Origin: Armatimonadota bacterium
GTDB taxonomy: Bacteria; Armatimonadota; DTGP01; JAKQQT01
Length of the DNA stretch: 64,000 bases
Direction of reading: 5' to 3'
NCBI GenBank assembly: GCA_036504095.1
Contig: DASXVS010000050.1
Span: 17,082 to 81,081 of the forward strand
In this document: positions 25,282 through 34,721 of the stretch, piece after piece
How positions within the stretch are numbered: the first letter of the stretch is position 1
Layout: each line of letters begins with the position of its first letter
Notes under the pieces: generated by a model
What the model was told of the DNA's origin: nothing
The model's input: only the letters and a program-made list of their open reading frames with translations
Databases searched by the model: none
Program-made: the position numbers and the translations under genes

Positions 25282-27864
25282 CTAGCGGCTGGGACCCGGC
25301 TTCGCGTTCAGGAGTTGCTCGAGACGCGTCAGACGCGCTTCCAGTTCATCCACTCGCGCCGCCTTCGCCTCGAGGACGGCGATGCGCGCGTCCTTCTCCT
25401 GGATCTCCCTTTGCTGTGCCTTGATGGCCTCCACGGTGATCGGAACGATGTTGGCATACGCCACCGATTTGTAGCCCTGGGCATCCGCGCTCACGAGTTC
25501 CGGAAGCACTTTCTCAACCTCCTGAGCGATGAAACCCACCTGCGGCCCGTCCGCGAAGCCGTGTTCCGGCCACTTTGCGCGATTCCAGTCGAACGAAACG
25601 CCGCGGAGATTCAACACGGCCCCGAGGGCGTTGTCGAGGGTCCGCACGTTCGTCTTGTAACGGGAATCGGATGACAGGACGACTCCGTTGGCGCGCACAT
25701 TCCCTCTGGCATTGATATCGCCCTGCACATCCAGCGGGTACCCGGGAGCGTTCGTGCCGATACCCACTCCGCCGGAAGCGCGGATGAGGAACTGGTTGAC
25801 GTTGGTCGAAGCGAAGTCGGCGAACCCGCTGTCTCCCCATACGAAGGCGCCGTCGTGGTTCGCCTTGGCGTGGTTGCCGGCGGCAAAGGAGTAAATGCCG
25901 GCCGCGGTATTGTTGGCCCCGCCCGGCACCGTGGACTCGGCGCCGCTTGCGCTGTTGGTATACCCGCCTCCGATGACGGCCCATTGCCCGCTCATCCTGT
26001 GGTTCCAACCTCCTCCGATGAAGCCCGCGCCACCGGTGGCCTGGCTGTTCCAGCCGCCCGCCACGGTGTCGTAATCGCCGGTGGCGAAGTTGGCGGTCCC
26101 ACCGCCCACTGTAGTAAACCGCTTTGTGGCCTGATTCCCCACCCCGCCCGCGATGGTGCTGCCGCGCGCGTCATTGAGGTCGGCGTTGCCGTTTCCTACC
26201 GTGTTGCCCGAACCTCCACCGATCGTTCCGTAGTGGTCGGTGATGGTGTTGACATTGTCCACGTAGGAGCTGTTGACGGTATTTGTGTACCGGATCCCCC
26301 CGCCGGCGATGGTGGCGCCCGCGACGCCGGGGGTGATTGCGTTAAGGCCGTACCCGTTCGCGATATTGACAGAGGTAATCTGATAGGTGCTGTCCGGGAC
26401 CTGCACGTACTGCATAAAGAGGGACCGGCTGTTATTGACGCGCGCCGTGAAAGGCTGATTGTCCGTGGTGCCGATGAAATTGCTGCCCGGGTTCGTGCCC
26501 GCGTTGCCGGTGAGGCTCCACCCGGAACCGCCGCCCGCCGCCGCGGTCGTCTGCTTCGTGCCGTCCGGGAAGATCAGGCCGTTACCGGCGCCACTGATCC
26601 GGGAATCGCCGAGGACATCCAGCATCGAAAGGGGGGCGTTCGTGTTGATCCCAACGCCGCCTCCCGCTCGGATGAGGAACTGGTTGACGCCGGTGGAGGT
26701 GAAGTCCGCGGCGGTGTTATCGCCCCAGACGAACGTGCCATCGTGGTTGGACTTTGCACGGAGCCCTGCTGCGAATGAGAAGGCGCCGGTTGCCGCGTTG
26801 AAATCGCCGCCGGGGATAACGGCGCTGGAGCCGCTTGCGATGTTCGCGTAACCGCCGCCAACCGCGGCATTGCCTCCGGTCGCCTGGTTCGCCCGTCCGC
26901 CGCTCACCACGGATTCATATGTGCCGGTGGTGTTGTCGCGGCCGCCGCCGATAGTTGAAAAGTCGCCCTGCGCCTTGTTGCCGCGACCGCCCGCCACCGT
27001 TGTGTACTGCTGCGGCGCCTGGTTGGACTGTCCTCCGCCTACGGCGGTATAGAAGTTGCTCGCCGTGTTGGCGCTGCCGCCCGAGATCGCGGAGCCAACT
27101 CCGCTCGCGGTGTTGCCAAGCCCGCCACCCACAAAGGCGGCCTGTCCGCTGGTGTTACCGTAGCCTCCGCCCACCGTGCCGAACTCGCCCGTGACGCTGT
27201 TCGGGAGGTCGGTGCCTGCGACGCTGTCCATGCCTCCGCCGGAAATCGTAGCTCCAACCACGTTCGCGATGGAGTTGACCTGGGACCCGCCGAGGACGTT
27301 TGCGCCGCGATATTGGCCGGTTGCGTTCTCGGCGTACGTAAGCCGCATCGCCTGGAAGCCATTGGATTTCAAGACGAGCGGCTGGTTGTCAATGGTGCCG
27401 ATGAACTGGGTTGCGGGATCAGTGCCGGAATTGCCGCTAAGGGTCCAGGAAGCCCCGTTGAGGGCGCCCGGAGCCACACTCGCGGCATAGTTGGCGTACG
27501 GCACGGCTGATAACTGCACGCGTGGCGTCATTTCGGGATCCGTTCCAACCTTGACGCCTACGTAATATGGCACGTTGAATGGGATCGCAGCGAAAGCGAC
27601 GGGATCGCCGTCGCCGATGGTGGTGGCAAGCAGGCCGCCCGTTACGGAGACGGTCTTCGCTTCCGAATAGACCGCGGTACCGCCCGTGGCGACCGCGTAA
27701 AGGGCGACAGTGATCGGCTGAGAGGCGTTGGTGACAGGTACGCCGACAGCGGTTTTCAGTACTGCCTGGAACGGAATGGCGCGAGGGGGGTCGGCGGAAG
27801 CGGCAACGGCATAACCGAGGATGGCGGAGACAACCGCCAGAACGCGAATGGATCCGTGGCGCAT
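25282..27864 (-). CDS. Large secreted protein with YadA-like head repeats and C-terminal S74 (endosialidase chaperone) domain
   Basis: The 860-residue protein has a signal peptide (about 1-24). A conserved N-terminal domain (about 25-115) starts IPFQAVLK and ends TPRVQLSAVPYA. Two blocks of YadA-type head repeats follow, with recurring GGGxxNxAxG and SxVxGG patterns, each ending IRAGGGVGI or IRASGGVGI. A C-terminal S74 domain carries SDSRYKTNVR, GFIAQEVEKVLPELV and a final coiled coil (EIQEKDARIAVLEAK). Such proteins form trimeric fibres and are trimmed by the S74 domain. TAGGAGAA precedes the ATG. The same N-terminal domain occurs in the gene starting at 63026. Confidence 0.85.
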   Translation of the reverse strand: MRHGSIRVLAVVSAILGYAVAASADPPRAIPFQAVLKTAVGVPVTNASQPITVALYAVATGGTAVYSEAKTVSVTGGLLATTIGDGDPVAFAAIPFNVPYYVGVKVGTDPEMTPRVQLSAVPYANYAASVAPGALNGASWTLSGNSGTDPATQFIGTIDNQPLVLKSNGFQAMRLTYAENATGQYRGANVLGGSQVNSIANVVGATISGGGMDSVAGTDLPNSVTGEFGTVGGGYGNTSGQAAFVGGGLGNTASGVGSAISGGSANTASNFYTAVGGGQSNQAPQQYTTVAGGRGNKAQGDFSTIGGGRDNTTGTYESVVSGGRANQATGGNAAVGGGYANIASGSSAVIPGGDFNAATGAFSFAAGLRAKSNHDGTFVWGDNTAADFTSTGVNQFLIRAGGGVGINTNAPLSMLDVLGDSRISGAGNGLIFPDGTKQTTAAAGGGSGWSLTGNAGTNPGSNFIGTTDNQPFTARVNNSRSLFMQYVQVPDSTYQITSVNIANGYGLNAITPGVAGATIAGGGIRYTNTVNSSYVDNVNTITDHYGTIGGGSGNTVGNGNADLNDARGSTIAGGVGNQATKRFTTVGGGTANFATGDYDTVAGGWNSQATGGAGFIGGGWNHRMSGQWAVIGGGYTNSASGAESTVPGGANNTAAGIYSFAAGNHAKANHDGAFVWGDSGFADFASTNVNQFLIRASGGVGIGTNAPGYPLDVQGDINARGNVRANGVVLSSDSRYKTNVRTLDNALGAVLNLRGVSFDWNRAKWPEHGFADGPQVGFIAQEVEKVLPELVSADAQGYKSVAYANIVPITVEAIKAQQREIQEKDARIAVLEAKAARVDELEARLTRLEQLLNAKPGPSR

Positions 27865-28160
27865 TATATTCTCCTAGTAAGAGTGCAGCGCCTCAAACGG
27901 CAGATGATGCTCCGTTCGCACAAAAGTCGCTTAGGGCTGCGTATCAGGGCCGACGCTGATGAGCTGCCGGCTCCCATAACCGATGACAATACAATACTAT
28001 CACGGCTGGTTGTTAATCGCACAGGCGGTTCTGTGTTTTCGTGAGGAGAAGGGCCAAAAAAAAGAGGCGGACGGGGCGATGGCCGCAGCCCTGCGTGATG
28101 GTGCGTTTGGGGCCGGCAGGGCAGGTTTATCGTCCACTGGCCGCAGCCCACTACCGTGTG

Positions 28161-29453
28161 CTACCAACCCCCGAAGAGGTCGCTCCAGTACAGCTCAACG
28201 CGATCGCGCAGACCCTCCGGTATGCGCGGTTCGAACGGGAGCGTTTCCCGCTGCATTGCATCGGCCATGACCCGCGCCGTTGAAGAGACATGCGACGCCA
28301 TCACCGGGAGCGAGACCCGGCTCATGTCGTCGTCGGGGCGATGGTTAAAGAAGCGCCCGCCCGTGCAGTTGTGCCTTCCCAGGTACAATCCGGGAATTCC
28401 TGCGGCGACGAACGGAAAATGATCGGCGTACGGCACGATCCCGTGATTGAAGCGTGGGTAGATGCCCTCTTCGCCGAAGAACGGCTTCAGGTACGATTCC
28501 AATTCGCCAGGCCCGTTGCACACGATCTCGGTCCACCCCAACCACGACGAGTAGCTGTCCAGGTTGAACATGAGCCGCCCTCGCCTGGCGATCTCGCCGC
28601 GGTGGCTTCGCACGTAACATGCGCTGCCAACAGACAACTGCTCCTCCGCTCCGAAACTGATGAGCCGAACCGTTCGTTGGCGGGGCAGCGGCGCAAGCAC
28701 ACGGGCAAGCTCAAGCAGACCGCTCACGCCGGACGCATTGTCGTCGGCCCCTGGTGAATCCGCCTGGGTATCGTGGTGCGCGCTCAGGTACAGGATGTCG
28801 CCGTCATCGTCGGCGCCGGGGAGCGTCGCGATGACGTTGCTGGAGGCTCCGGGTTCCATGCCTCCGTCAACGATCAAGCGGGCGGATGTGGCGCCCTCGA
28901 CCTTCCACCGCCACGCATCCATAAAAGCAACGTTGACAGACGGCCGGGCGCCCAACGCCTGCGTGTAGGCGGGGAACATACCGTCGGCAAGCGGCGTGGT
29001 TCCCGGGTAGCGGATGTCAACGATGAGCAGGAACGCAGGCTCCACGTCCATCAGGTGCCGGTAGTGCTCTCGCGACTCGATATGCGTACCCAAATGGACG
29101 ACCGCCTTGCCCCGCAGGTGTGAGAGGTCAGACCGCTGATAGTCGGTAGGGGCTTCGAAGAACACAATGGGCGCTTCAACCGGCATACCCTGCGTCCCGG
29201 GAGTGCTGCTGAACAGCGAACACGCAAACTCGTGCCACGACCCGGCGATGCACACCTCCAAGCGCTGCGACTGTACGCGCCGCACGTTGACCGGAAACGT
29301 CTCCACCGCCACATCCGCGCCGGTGGCCCGGAACTCGTCCGCCACATACTCGCAAGCCGCCGTTTCCTCAGCAGTCCCCGCAAGGCGGACGCCGATGTCA
29401 CACGTCAGGCGCCGCAAATGTCGTTCGAGATGGCCCTCTGAAATCCGTTCCAC
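28161..29453 (-). CDS. M28-family zinc aminopeptidase-like protein
   Basis: The 430-residue protein has the M28 co-catalytic zinc site: AHHDT (His226/Asp228), GADDNASG (Asp238), FGAEE (Glu270/271), NLDSYSS (Asp299) and a late His in the C-terminal FFNHRPDDDMS region. A PA-like inserted region (about 60-195) separates the N-terminus from the catalytic core. No signal peptide is seen, so it may be cytoplasmic. It probably removes N-terminal residues from peptides. It lies downstream of a sugar ABC transporter on the same strand (58-bp gap). Confidence 0.88.
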   Translation of the reverse strand: MERISEGHLERHLRRLTCDIGVRLAGTAEETAACEYVADEFRATGADVAVETFPVNVRRVQSQRLEVCIAGSWHEFACSLFSSTPGTQGMPVEAPIVFFEAPTDYQRSDLSHLRGKAVVHLGTHIESREHYRHLMDVEPAFLLIVDIRYPGTTPLADGMFPAYTQALGARPSVNVAFMDAWRWKVEGATSARLIVDGGMEPGASSNVIATLPGADDDGDILYLSAHHDTQADSPGADDNASGVSGLLELARVLAPLPRQRTVRLISFGAEEQLSVGSACYVRSHRGEIARRGRLMFNLDSYSSWLGWTEIVCNGPGELESYLKPFFGEEGIYPRFNHGIVPYADHFPFVAAGIPGLYLGRHNCTGGRFFNHRPDDDMSRVSLPVMASHVSSTARVMADAMQRETLPFEPRIPEGLRDRVELYWSDLFGGW

Positions 29454-29511
29454 TTCGCCTCCCTACACCGGTTTGTCTACCCGACACCCGCCACCCGTCA
29501 CTCACCGCCCC

Positions 29512-30348
29512 CTACCCCTTCAGGCCGGTGGTCACAACGCCCTCGATAAAGTACCGTTGGAACGCGAAAAAGACGATCAGCACCGGCAGCGTGATGACCG
29601 TACTCGCCGCCATCACCTGCGTGATATCCGTTCCCCATGCGTTCTGGAAACTCACGAGGCCCAACGCGAGGGTTCGTTTGTCCAGGCTGTTCAGATAGAT
29701 GAGCGGTCCCATGAAGTCGTTCCACGCCCCTACGAAGGCGAACAGCGACACCGTTACGAGGACGGGAGTCGCCAGCGGCAGCATGATGCGCCAGTAGATG
29801 GTCCACGTGCCGCATCCGTCGATGCGTGCCGCGTCCTCCAGGTCGTTGGGCAGGGTCAGAAAGAACTGGCGAATCAGGAAGATGAATGTGGCGCTGCCGA
29901 AGAAGGCGGGCACGATCAGCGGCAGAAGCGTATCGTACCAGCCCAGGCTGCGGAAAATGATGAACGCCGGTATCATGGTCACCTGGCCGGGCAGCATCAG
30001 CGTGGCGAGAACGAGTATGAACAGCGCTTCCTTCCGCGGGGCGCGCAGCCGGGCGAATGCAAACGCCGCCATAGAGGAGGTCAGTACCAGACCGATGACG
30101 CTGAGAACTGTGATGACAAGCGTGTTGCCGAGATACGAGGGCCACGGCGCCCCCGCATACGCGTCCACGTACCCCTTCACGGTCACGGGGTTCGGCCACA
30201 GGTGAATCCCCGGCTCCGCGACCGTTTCCGCCAGCTTGAACGACGTGCTCAGCATCCACGCGAACGGAAACGCCAGGGCCAGCGTCCCCGCGAGGAGCAG
30301 CGCGTAATACCACCGGGGCGCGGAGTCATCGAAACGGACCTTCTTCAT
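29512..30348 (-). CDS. Carbohydrate ABC transporter permease (MalG type)
   Basis: This 278-residue permease has six predicted membrane segments and the EAA loop (EDAARIDGCGTWTIYWRIMLPL) that contacts the ATPase. The ATG at 30348 overlaps the upstream stop as ATGA and has AAGGAGGG upstream. It pairs with the fused binding-protein/permease gene upstream to form a CUT1-like importer. No ATPase gene is adjacent, so a shared MsmK/UgpC-type ATPase must be encoded elsewhere. Confidence 0.92.
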   Translation of the reverse strand: MKKVRFDDSAPRWYYALLLAGTLALAFPFAWMLSTSFKLAETVAEPGIHLWPNPVTVKGYVDAYAGAPWPSYLGNTLVITVLSVIGLVLTSSMAAFAFARLRAPRKEALFILVLATLMLPGQVTMIPAFIIFRSLGWYDTLLPLIVPAFFGSATFIFLIRQFFLTLPNDLEDAARIDGCGTWTIYWRIMLPLATPVLVTVSLFAFVGAWNDFMGPLIYLNSLDKRTLALGLVSFQNAWGTDITQVMAASTVITLPVLIVFFAFQRYFIEGVVTTGLKG

Positions 30349-32639
30349 TTCGATGTCCCTCCTTCGTAATAAACCCAGCGCTTCGCCCCGACGAAATTGA
30401 TGAGCGTGATGACAAGCACTATCACAAAGAGCACCCACGCCATCGCGCTGGCGTATCCGATCTTCAGCCACTGGAACGCATTATTGAACAGGTAGAGAAC
30501 GTAGAAAAGCAGGCTGTCTTCCGGTGCGCCGGTCCCCGCGGTCATTACGTAGGCCTGGGTGAAGACCTGGAAGCTGCCGATAATACCCATCACCAACTGA
30601 TAGAAGATCACGGGCGTCAGCAGCGGCAGCGTAATGTGCCGGAAGCGGCGCCACCCGCGGGCGCCGTCCAGTTCGGCCGCCTCGTACAGCTGAACCGGAA
30701 TCCCCTGCAGGCCCGCCAGGTAGATGAGCATTGCGCCGCCGACGCCCCAGATCGACATGATGACGAGAGCGGGCTTGGACCAGACCGGATCGGAGAGCCA
30801 GCCCGGTGGGTCTGTGACGAGCGGCAGCCAGTGAAGGCCGTTCGATAGCGCCGGTCGGATCGGAAGCATGAGAAACTTGTTCAGAAGGCCGGTCGTCGGA
30901 TTGAACAACTCCTTCCACAGGAGCGCGGTGGCGACACCCGATACCACCACGGGCAGATAGAACAGCGTGCGGAAGACGCGGATGCCGGGCAGTTTCAGGT
31001 TCAGCAGCATCGCCGTCGCGAGTCCGGCCACGACCGCCATCGGCACGGCCATCACCGAGTAGACGGCCGTGTTGGCGAGGGCTTTGAGAAATCTCGGGTC
31101 GTTAGTGAACAGGTCCGTGTAGTTGCGAATGCCAACCCAACGGCCCGGGGTAAGCACATCCCACTTGCTGAAGCTCAGGGCCAGCGACGCGGACACGGCG
31201 CCGAACGTCAGGAGCAGAAAGCCGATGAGCCACGGAGCCAGGAAACCGTAGAATTCCAGCGCTTCCCGCCTGTCCCGTTTGGAATGCCGCGTGGCCCTGC
31301 CCACGCCCGCCGTAACGCCGCCGATCATCAGGGCCAACACCATGCCAAGGAATCCCAGGACCCTCGTCCACCGAATGGCCGGGAAGGCGGACATGTCCTC
31401 ATTGCTGCGAGAGAGGATGCGTTCGCAGTCATGGGCCGCCGCATTAAGCGCCTGTTCCGGCGTCTTTTTGTGCTTGAACGCCAGCTCAATCTGCCGGTCA
31501 ATCGCGTCCTGCATCTCCATGTAACCCGGGACGACCGGGATGCTCCTGCCGTACGGCAGTTCGCGCACGAAAGGCCCCAGCAGCGGATCGTTCGTGTAAG
31601 ACGGGTCTGTCGCGGCCGAGATACGGGCGGGAAGGCGCCCGCTTTGGGCGCAAACGGCCAGAAGCTGTTCCTTCGCGGAGGCGTACTTGATGAACTCCCA
31701 CGCGGCCTCTCTGTGCCGGCTGCCCCTCGGAATCACGAGGGAGTTGCCCACAACCTCAATCACGTGATCGCGGCTCGTCGGGACGGAGGTTACGCCATAG
31801 TCGAGGTTAGGGAAGTACCGCTTCAGGTCCGGGATGCGAAACGGGCTGTCCAGGCGCATCGCGACCTTCTGCATGCCGAACGAGTCGGAAGCGGCGCCCG
31901 AGAACTGCGCGCCGAACGCATTCAGCGCATCGTAGTTCCCGCACATCGTGTCCATCGTTTCCACCCAGTAGGCGAGGGTCCGGACGCCAACCGGGGACTG
32001 GAAAGCGGGGTGCCGGGCGTCTCGCGAGAGCAGGTCCCCGCCGCTCTCCCACAGGTATTCGCGGAAATTGCTCACCTCCGCGTAGCCCAGTTGAGTCAGC
32101 CGTCCGGCGCTGTCCTTCTTCGTCAGGCGGAGGGAATACTGGCGCAGCTCATCCCACGTCCGGGGCGGCCGGTTCGGATCCAGGCCTGCCTCGCGAAACA
32201 TCCGCTTGTTATACAGGAGGGCCTGGGGGGACAGCACCCAGGGCAAGCCGTACAGCTTCCCGTTATATGTGTTCTGGGCGACGGATACAGGGTAGAACGC
32301 GCGCAAATCCACGCCGTCGCGCGCAGCGAGCCGGTCGATGCGCTCCAGGCCCTCGCGGGCCATCAGTTCTCCGCCCAGGTCCGTGTAGAACCGCACGACA
32401 TCCGGGGGAACGCCTCCCGCAACGCTCAGCAGCATCTTCTGTTGAATCTGCTGCATCGGCATCAGCATCCCGCGCACTCTGATGGTAGGGTGGGATGCAT
32501 TGAACCGGGCGACCATCGCGTCGATCGCGATTTTCTCGTCGTGGCTTGCGCCGAACCAGAACACCACGTCCTCGGCTGCGCGCGCGGGGATCGCGCCCAA
32601 CAACAGGGCCAGAACTAACGCACAAAAGGGATTTCTCAC
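30345..32639 (-). CDS. Fused sugar-binding protein and MalF-type permease
   Basis: About residues 1-410 form a family-1 extracellular solute-binding protein: signal peptide RNPFCALVLALLLGAIPARA, then VVFWFGASHDEK, YGLPWVLSPQALLYNKRMF and WEFIKYASAKEQ. About residues 420-764 form a MalF-like permease with its own membrane segments and an EAA loop (AAELDGARGWRRFRHITLP). The two are normally separate genes. The reading frame runs through without a stop. I chose the GTG at 32639 because it gives a clean signal peptide; a TTG at 32681, overlapping the selD stop, would add 14 residues. With the downstream MalG gene it would form a sugar importer. Confidence 0.88.
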   Translation of the reverse strand: MRNPFCALVLALLLGAIPARAAEDVVFWFGASHDEKIAIDAMVARFNASHPTIRVRGMLMPMQQIQQKMLLSVAGGVPPDVVRFYTDLGGELMAREGLERIDRLAARDGVDLRAFYPVSVAQNTYNGKLYGLPWVLSPQALLYNKRMFREAGLDPNRPPRTWDELRQYSLRLTKKDSAGRLTQLGYAEVSNFREYLWESGGDLLSRDARHPAFQSPVGVRTLAYWVETMDTMCGNYDALNAFGAQFSGAASDSFGMQKVAMRLDSPFRIPDLKRYFPNLDYGVTSVPTSRDHVIEVVGNSLVIPRGSRHREAAWEFIKYASAKEQLLAVCAQSGRLPARISAATDPSYTNDPLLGPFVRELPYGRSIPVVPGYMEMQDAIDRQIELAFKHKKTPEQALNAAAHDCERILSRSNEDMSAFPAIRWTRVLGFLGMVLALMIGGVTAGVGRATRHSKRDRREALEFYGFLAPWLIGFLLLTFGAVSASLALSFSKWDVLTPGRWVGIRNYTDLFTNDPRFLKALANTAVYSVMAVPMAVVAGLATAMLLNLKLPGIRVFRTLFYLPVVVSGVATALLWKELFNPTTGLLNKFLMLPIRPALSNGLHWLPLVTDPPGWLSDPVWSKPALVIMSIWGVGGAMLIYLAGLQGIPVQLYEAAELDGARGWRRFRHITLPLLTPVIFYQLVMGIIGSFQVFTQAYVMTAGTGAPEDSLLFYVLYLFNNAFQWLKIGYASAMAWVLFVIVLVITLINFVGAKRWVYYEGGTSK

Positions 32640-32677
32640 GCTTGTACGGTAACCCCGCGCCGGCCCGACCGTCAAAC

Positions 32678-33730
32678 TCAACCGGCTATCGTGATTGAAG
32701 GACCACCCGATGCGGCAGCGATCTCACCCACGGTGGCGCACGGTCGTCCACGCTCCACGAGCGCGGAGAGCAGGGCCTCGTGGCGTTCCGGCGATACAGC
32801 CATCAGCAGACCGCCGGACGTCTGCGGGTCGCAGAGAGACATGACCGTCGTTTCGGTCACGCCGTCATCGATGGAGAGGTGGCCCGCGAGGAATTCGCGA
32901 GTCGCGTACGCCCCGCCCGGGAAGCCTGAGGTCTCCGCTAGCGAGGTGAATCCGGTGTAGTACGGCACGTTGTACGTGTAAACGATCGCCGAGACGCCCG
33001 AACCGGACGCCATTTCCCACAGGTGGCCGAGAAGGCCAAACCCCGTGACGTCGGTGGCCGCGTTCACTCCAACTTCCATCATGGCTTCGGACGCGGCTCG
33101 ATTCAGAGTCGCCATACCGTCTGTCACGGTCCGCACCACATCCGCTGGCGCCAGGCCGCCTCGAAGTGCCGTCGTGATAACGCCCGCGCCAAGGGGCTTG
33201 GTGAGGACCAGGCGATCGCCCGGCTGCGCTCCGACGTTGCGAACGATCCTGTCCGGGTGGATCGTTCCCGTGATGGCGAGGCCGAATTTGATCTCGTCAT
33301 CTTTCACGGAATGCCCGCCGACCACCGCAACGCCGGCCTCCGCGGCCTTATCCGCCCCACCCCGGATGATCTCCGTGATGATGGTTGGATCGACGTTCGC
33401 CGGCTGGCAGCAGAGGATGTTGAGAGCGGTTCGTGGCGTGCCACCCATCGCGTACACATCGCTCAGCGCATTGGCCGCCGCCACCTGACCGAAATCGTAC
33501 GGATCGTCGAGGATCGGCGTGAAGAAATCGACCGTGTTGACGAGCGCCAGGTCGGGCGCGATGCGGTACACCCCGGCGTCATCCGCGGTATTTGTGCCAA
33601 CCAGCAGATTGGGGTCTACGTTCTCAGGCAGGCCGTGAAGTAGTTTACGCAGATCGGCCAGGCCGATCTTGCTCGCGCAGCCACCACACGGCGCCAGACT
33701 GGTCAATCGAAAGGGATCGTTGTTGGACAT
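32678..33730 (-). CDS. selD: Selenide, water dikinase
   Basis: SelD makes selenophosphate from selenide and ATP for selenocysteine or selenouridine. The 350-residue protein shows APCGGCASK near its N-terminus, with Cys18 and Lys21 in the positions of the catalytic Cys17 and Lys20 of E. coli. NLLVGTNTADDAGVY, DVYAMGGTPRTALNIL, TDVTGFGLLGHL and CDPQTSGGLL follow. GGAGGTG precedes the ATG at 33730. No selA, selB, selC or ybbB is in the window, so the use of selenophosphate is open. The stop lies 38 bp before the start of the sugar-transport fusion. Confidence 0.95.
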   Translation of the reverse strand: MSNNDPFRLTSLAPCGGCASKIGLADLRKLLHGLPENVDPNLLVGTNTADDAGVYRIAPDLALVNTVDFFTPILDDPYDFGQVAAANALSDVYAMGGTPRTALNILCCQPANVDPTIITEIIRGGADKAAEAGVAVVGGHSVKDDEIKFGLAITGTIHPDRIVRNVGAQPGDRLVLTKPLGAGVITTALRGGLAPADVVRTVTDGMATLNRAASEAMMEVGVNAATDVTGFGLLGHLWEMASGSGVSAIVYTYNVPYYTGFTSLAETSGFPGGAYATREFLAGHLSIDDGVTETTVMSLCDPQTSGGLLMAVSPERHEALLSALVERGRPCATVGEIAAASGGPSITIAG

Positions 33731-33756
33731 AGCACCTCCAATAAGGCACCGGTAGT

Positions 33757-33960
33757 GTCGGCGTCCCCGCCGACATCGCCCACGGTAGTGTCGGCGTCCT
33801 CGCCGACAAACGAAATGCAACGCCACGGTAACGTCGGCGTCCTCGCCGACATCGGTTCTGGTTTGTCGGCGTCCTCGCCGACAAACGAAATGCAACACCA
33901 AGGTAACGTCGGCGTCCTCGCCGACAAACAATTTCCGACCGTGTCGGCGGGGACGCCGAC
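33757..33960. repeat. Cluster of six REP-like palindromes (downstream side of RAYT)
   Basis: The 18-bp palindrome GTCGGCGTCCTCGCCGAC, or a close variant, occurs at 33757-33774, 33790-33807, 33833-33850, 33865-33882, 33908-33925 and, in opposite orientation, 33943-33960. Spacers such as AAACGAAATGCAAC are partly repeated as well. Each unit folds into a 7-bp stem with a 4-nt loop. The cluster lies between selD and a transposase remnant of the RAYT family. Confidence 0.85.
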
Positions 33961-34012
33961 ACTACCGTGAATACCGGCACGCTGATAATCCCGCGTAAAC
34001 GGGACTTGGACG

Positions 34013-34468
34013 CTATCCAACCGGGCAGTTCGGGTACACCCACGGGTACCCCACAATATCGGGCCATCGCCTCTTTGGATTGCCGGCGACGTAGGCCGTC
34101 TTCTCCCGGTATTCGGCCTCGTCGCGAACTATCCTGTCGTAATAGTCCTTCTGCCAGATCGGCGGCTGGCGGCCGGCCTTAGCCAACAGGTGCGCGGTAT
34201 ATGATTTCCAGTCATGGACTATTCATTGAAGGGACCACTCAGCCGAAGGGCAGATCACCACATGTACGTGATCGTCCATGACGACGTACGCATGTAGCTC
34301 ATACCGGGCTCCGTCGAGCGAGGAGATCGATGCGGCAACTATCTGCCGTTCTGCGTTCGACATCACCGGCTGACCGCTGGTAAGATTCCAGGTGACGAAG
34401 TACACAGCGCCATCCAAACGCCAATGCGGGAGCGCTCGTGGGCGGTATATATGGAACGACTCGTCCAT
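34013..34468 (-). pseudogene. REP-associated tyrosine transposase (RAYT), broken by an in-frame stop
   Basis: The frame begins MDESFHIYRPRALPHWRLDG and contains MDDHVHVVI, the HUH-type metal site of the Y1 transposase. After PSAEWSLQ it meets a TGA at 34225-34223. Reading on in the same frame gives IVHDWKSYTAH, then the C-terminal half WQKDYYDRIVRDEAEY (catalytic Tyr region) and NPKRRWPDIVGYPWVY before a TAG at 34013. The whole is 151 codons, a normal RAYT length, with one nonsense codon where related proteins usually have Lys or Arg, consistent with CGA to TGA. Palindromic repeats flank it on both sides. Confidence 0.85.
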
Positions 34469-34522
34469 TGAAAGTCAGGGGTGAGCCCAAAGTCCGACGC
34501 CGGCAACATCCCCCACGGTAGT

Positions 34523-34626
34523 GTCGGCGTCCTCGCCGACATACGATTGCATCATCCACGGCGGCGGCGGCGTCCTCGCCGACATACGATACCATCATCC
34601 ACAACGTCGACGGCGTCCTCGCCGAC
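34523..34626. repeat. REP-like palindromes on the upstream side of the RAYT
   Basis: A perfect copy of GTCGGCGTCCTCGCCGAC lies at 34523-34540. Two variants end at 34583 and 34626 (GGCGTCCTCGCCGAC retained), and a decayed copy follows near 34650. The spacers share CATACGAT and ATCATCCAC. Together with 33757-33960 they bracket the transposase remnant. Confidence 0.75.
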
Positions 34627-34721
34627 ACACGATGGCATTATCCACGACGCCCGCGTCCCCACCAACACACGATGGCATCACCCCCAAATCGGATGCGGCC
34701 ACACCTCGGCTTCGGCGCCGC

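Noticed and set aside
34223..34225. The in-frame TGA of the transposase gene read as selenocysteine, prompted by selD next door.
   Set aside because: RAYT proteins have no known selenocysteine at this position and relatives carry Lys or Arg here. I see no SECIS-like hairpin placed properly after the codon. A CGA-to-TGA change is simpler.
33757..34626. A CRISPR array.
   Set aside because: Units are 18-bp palindromes with irregular spacing (about 15 to 35 bp) and partly repeated spacers, and no cas gene is present. They fit REP sequences.
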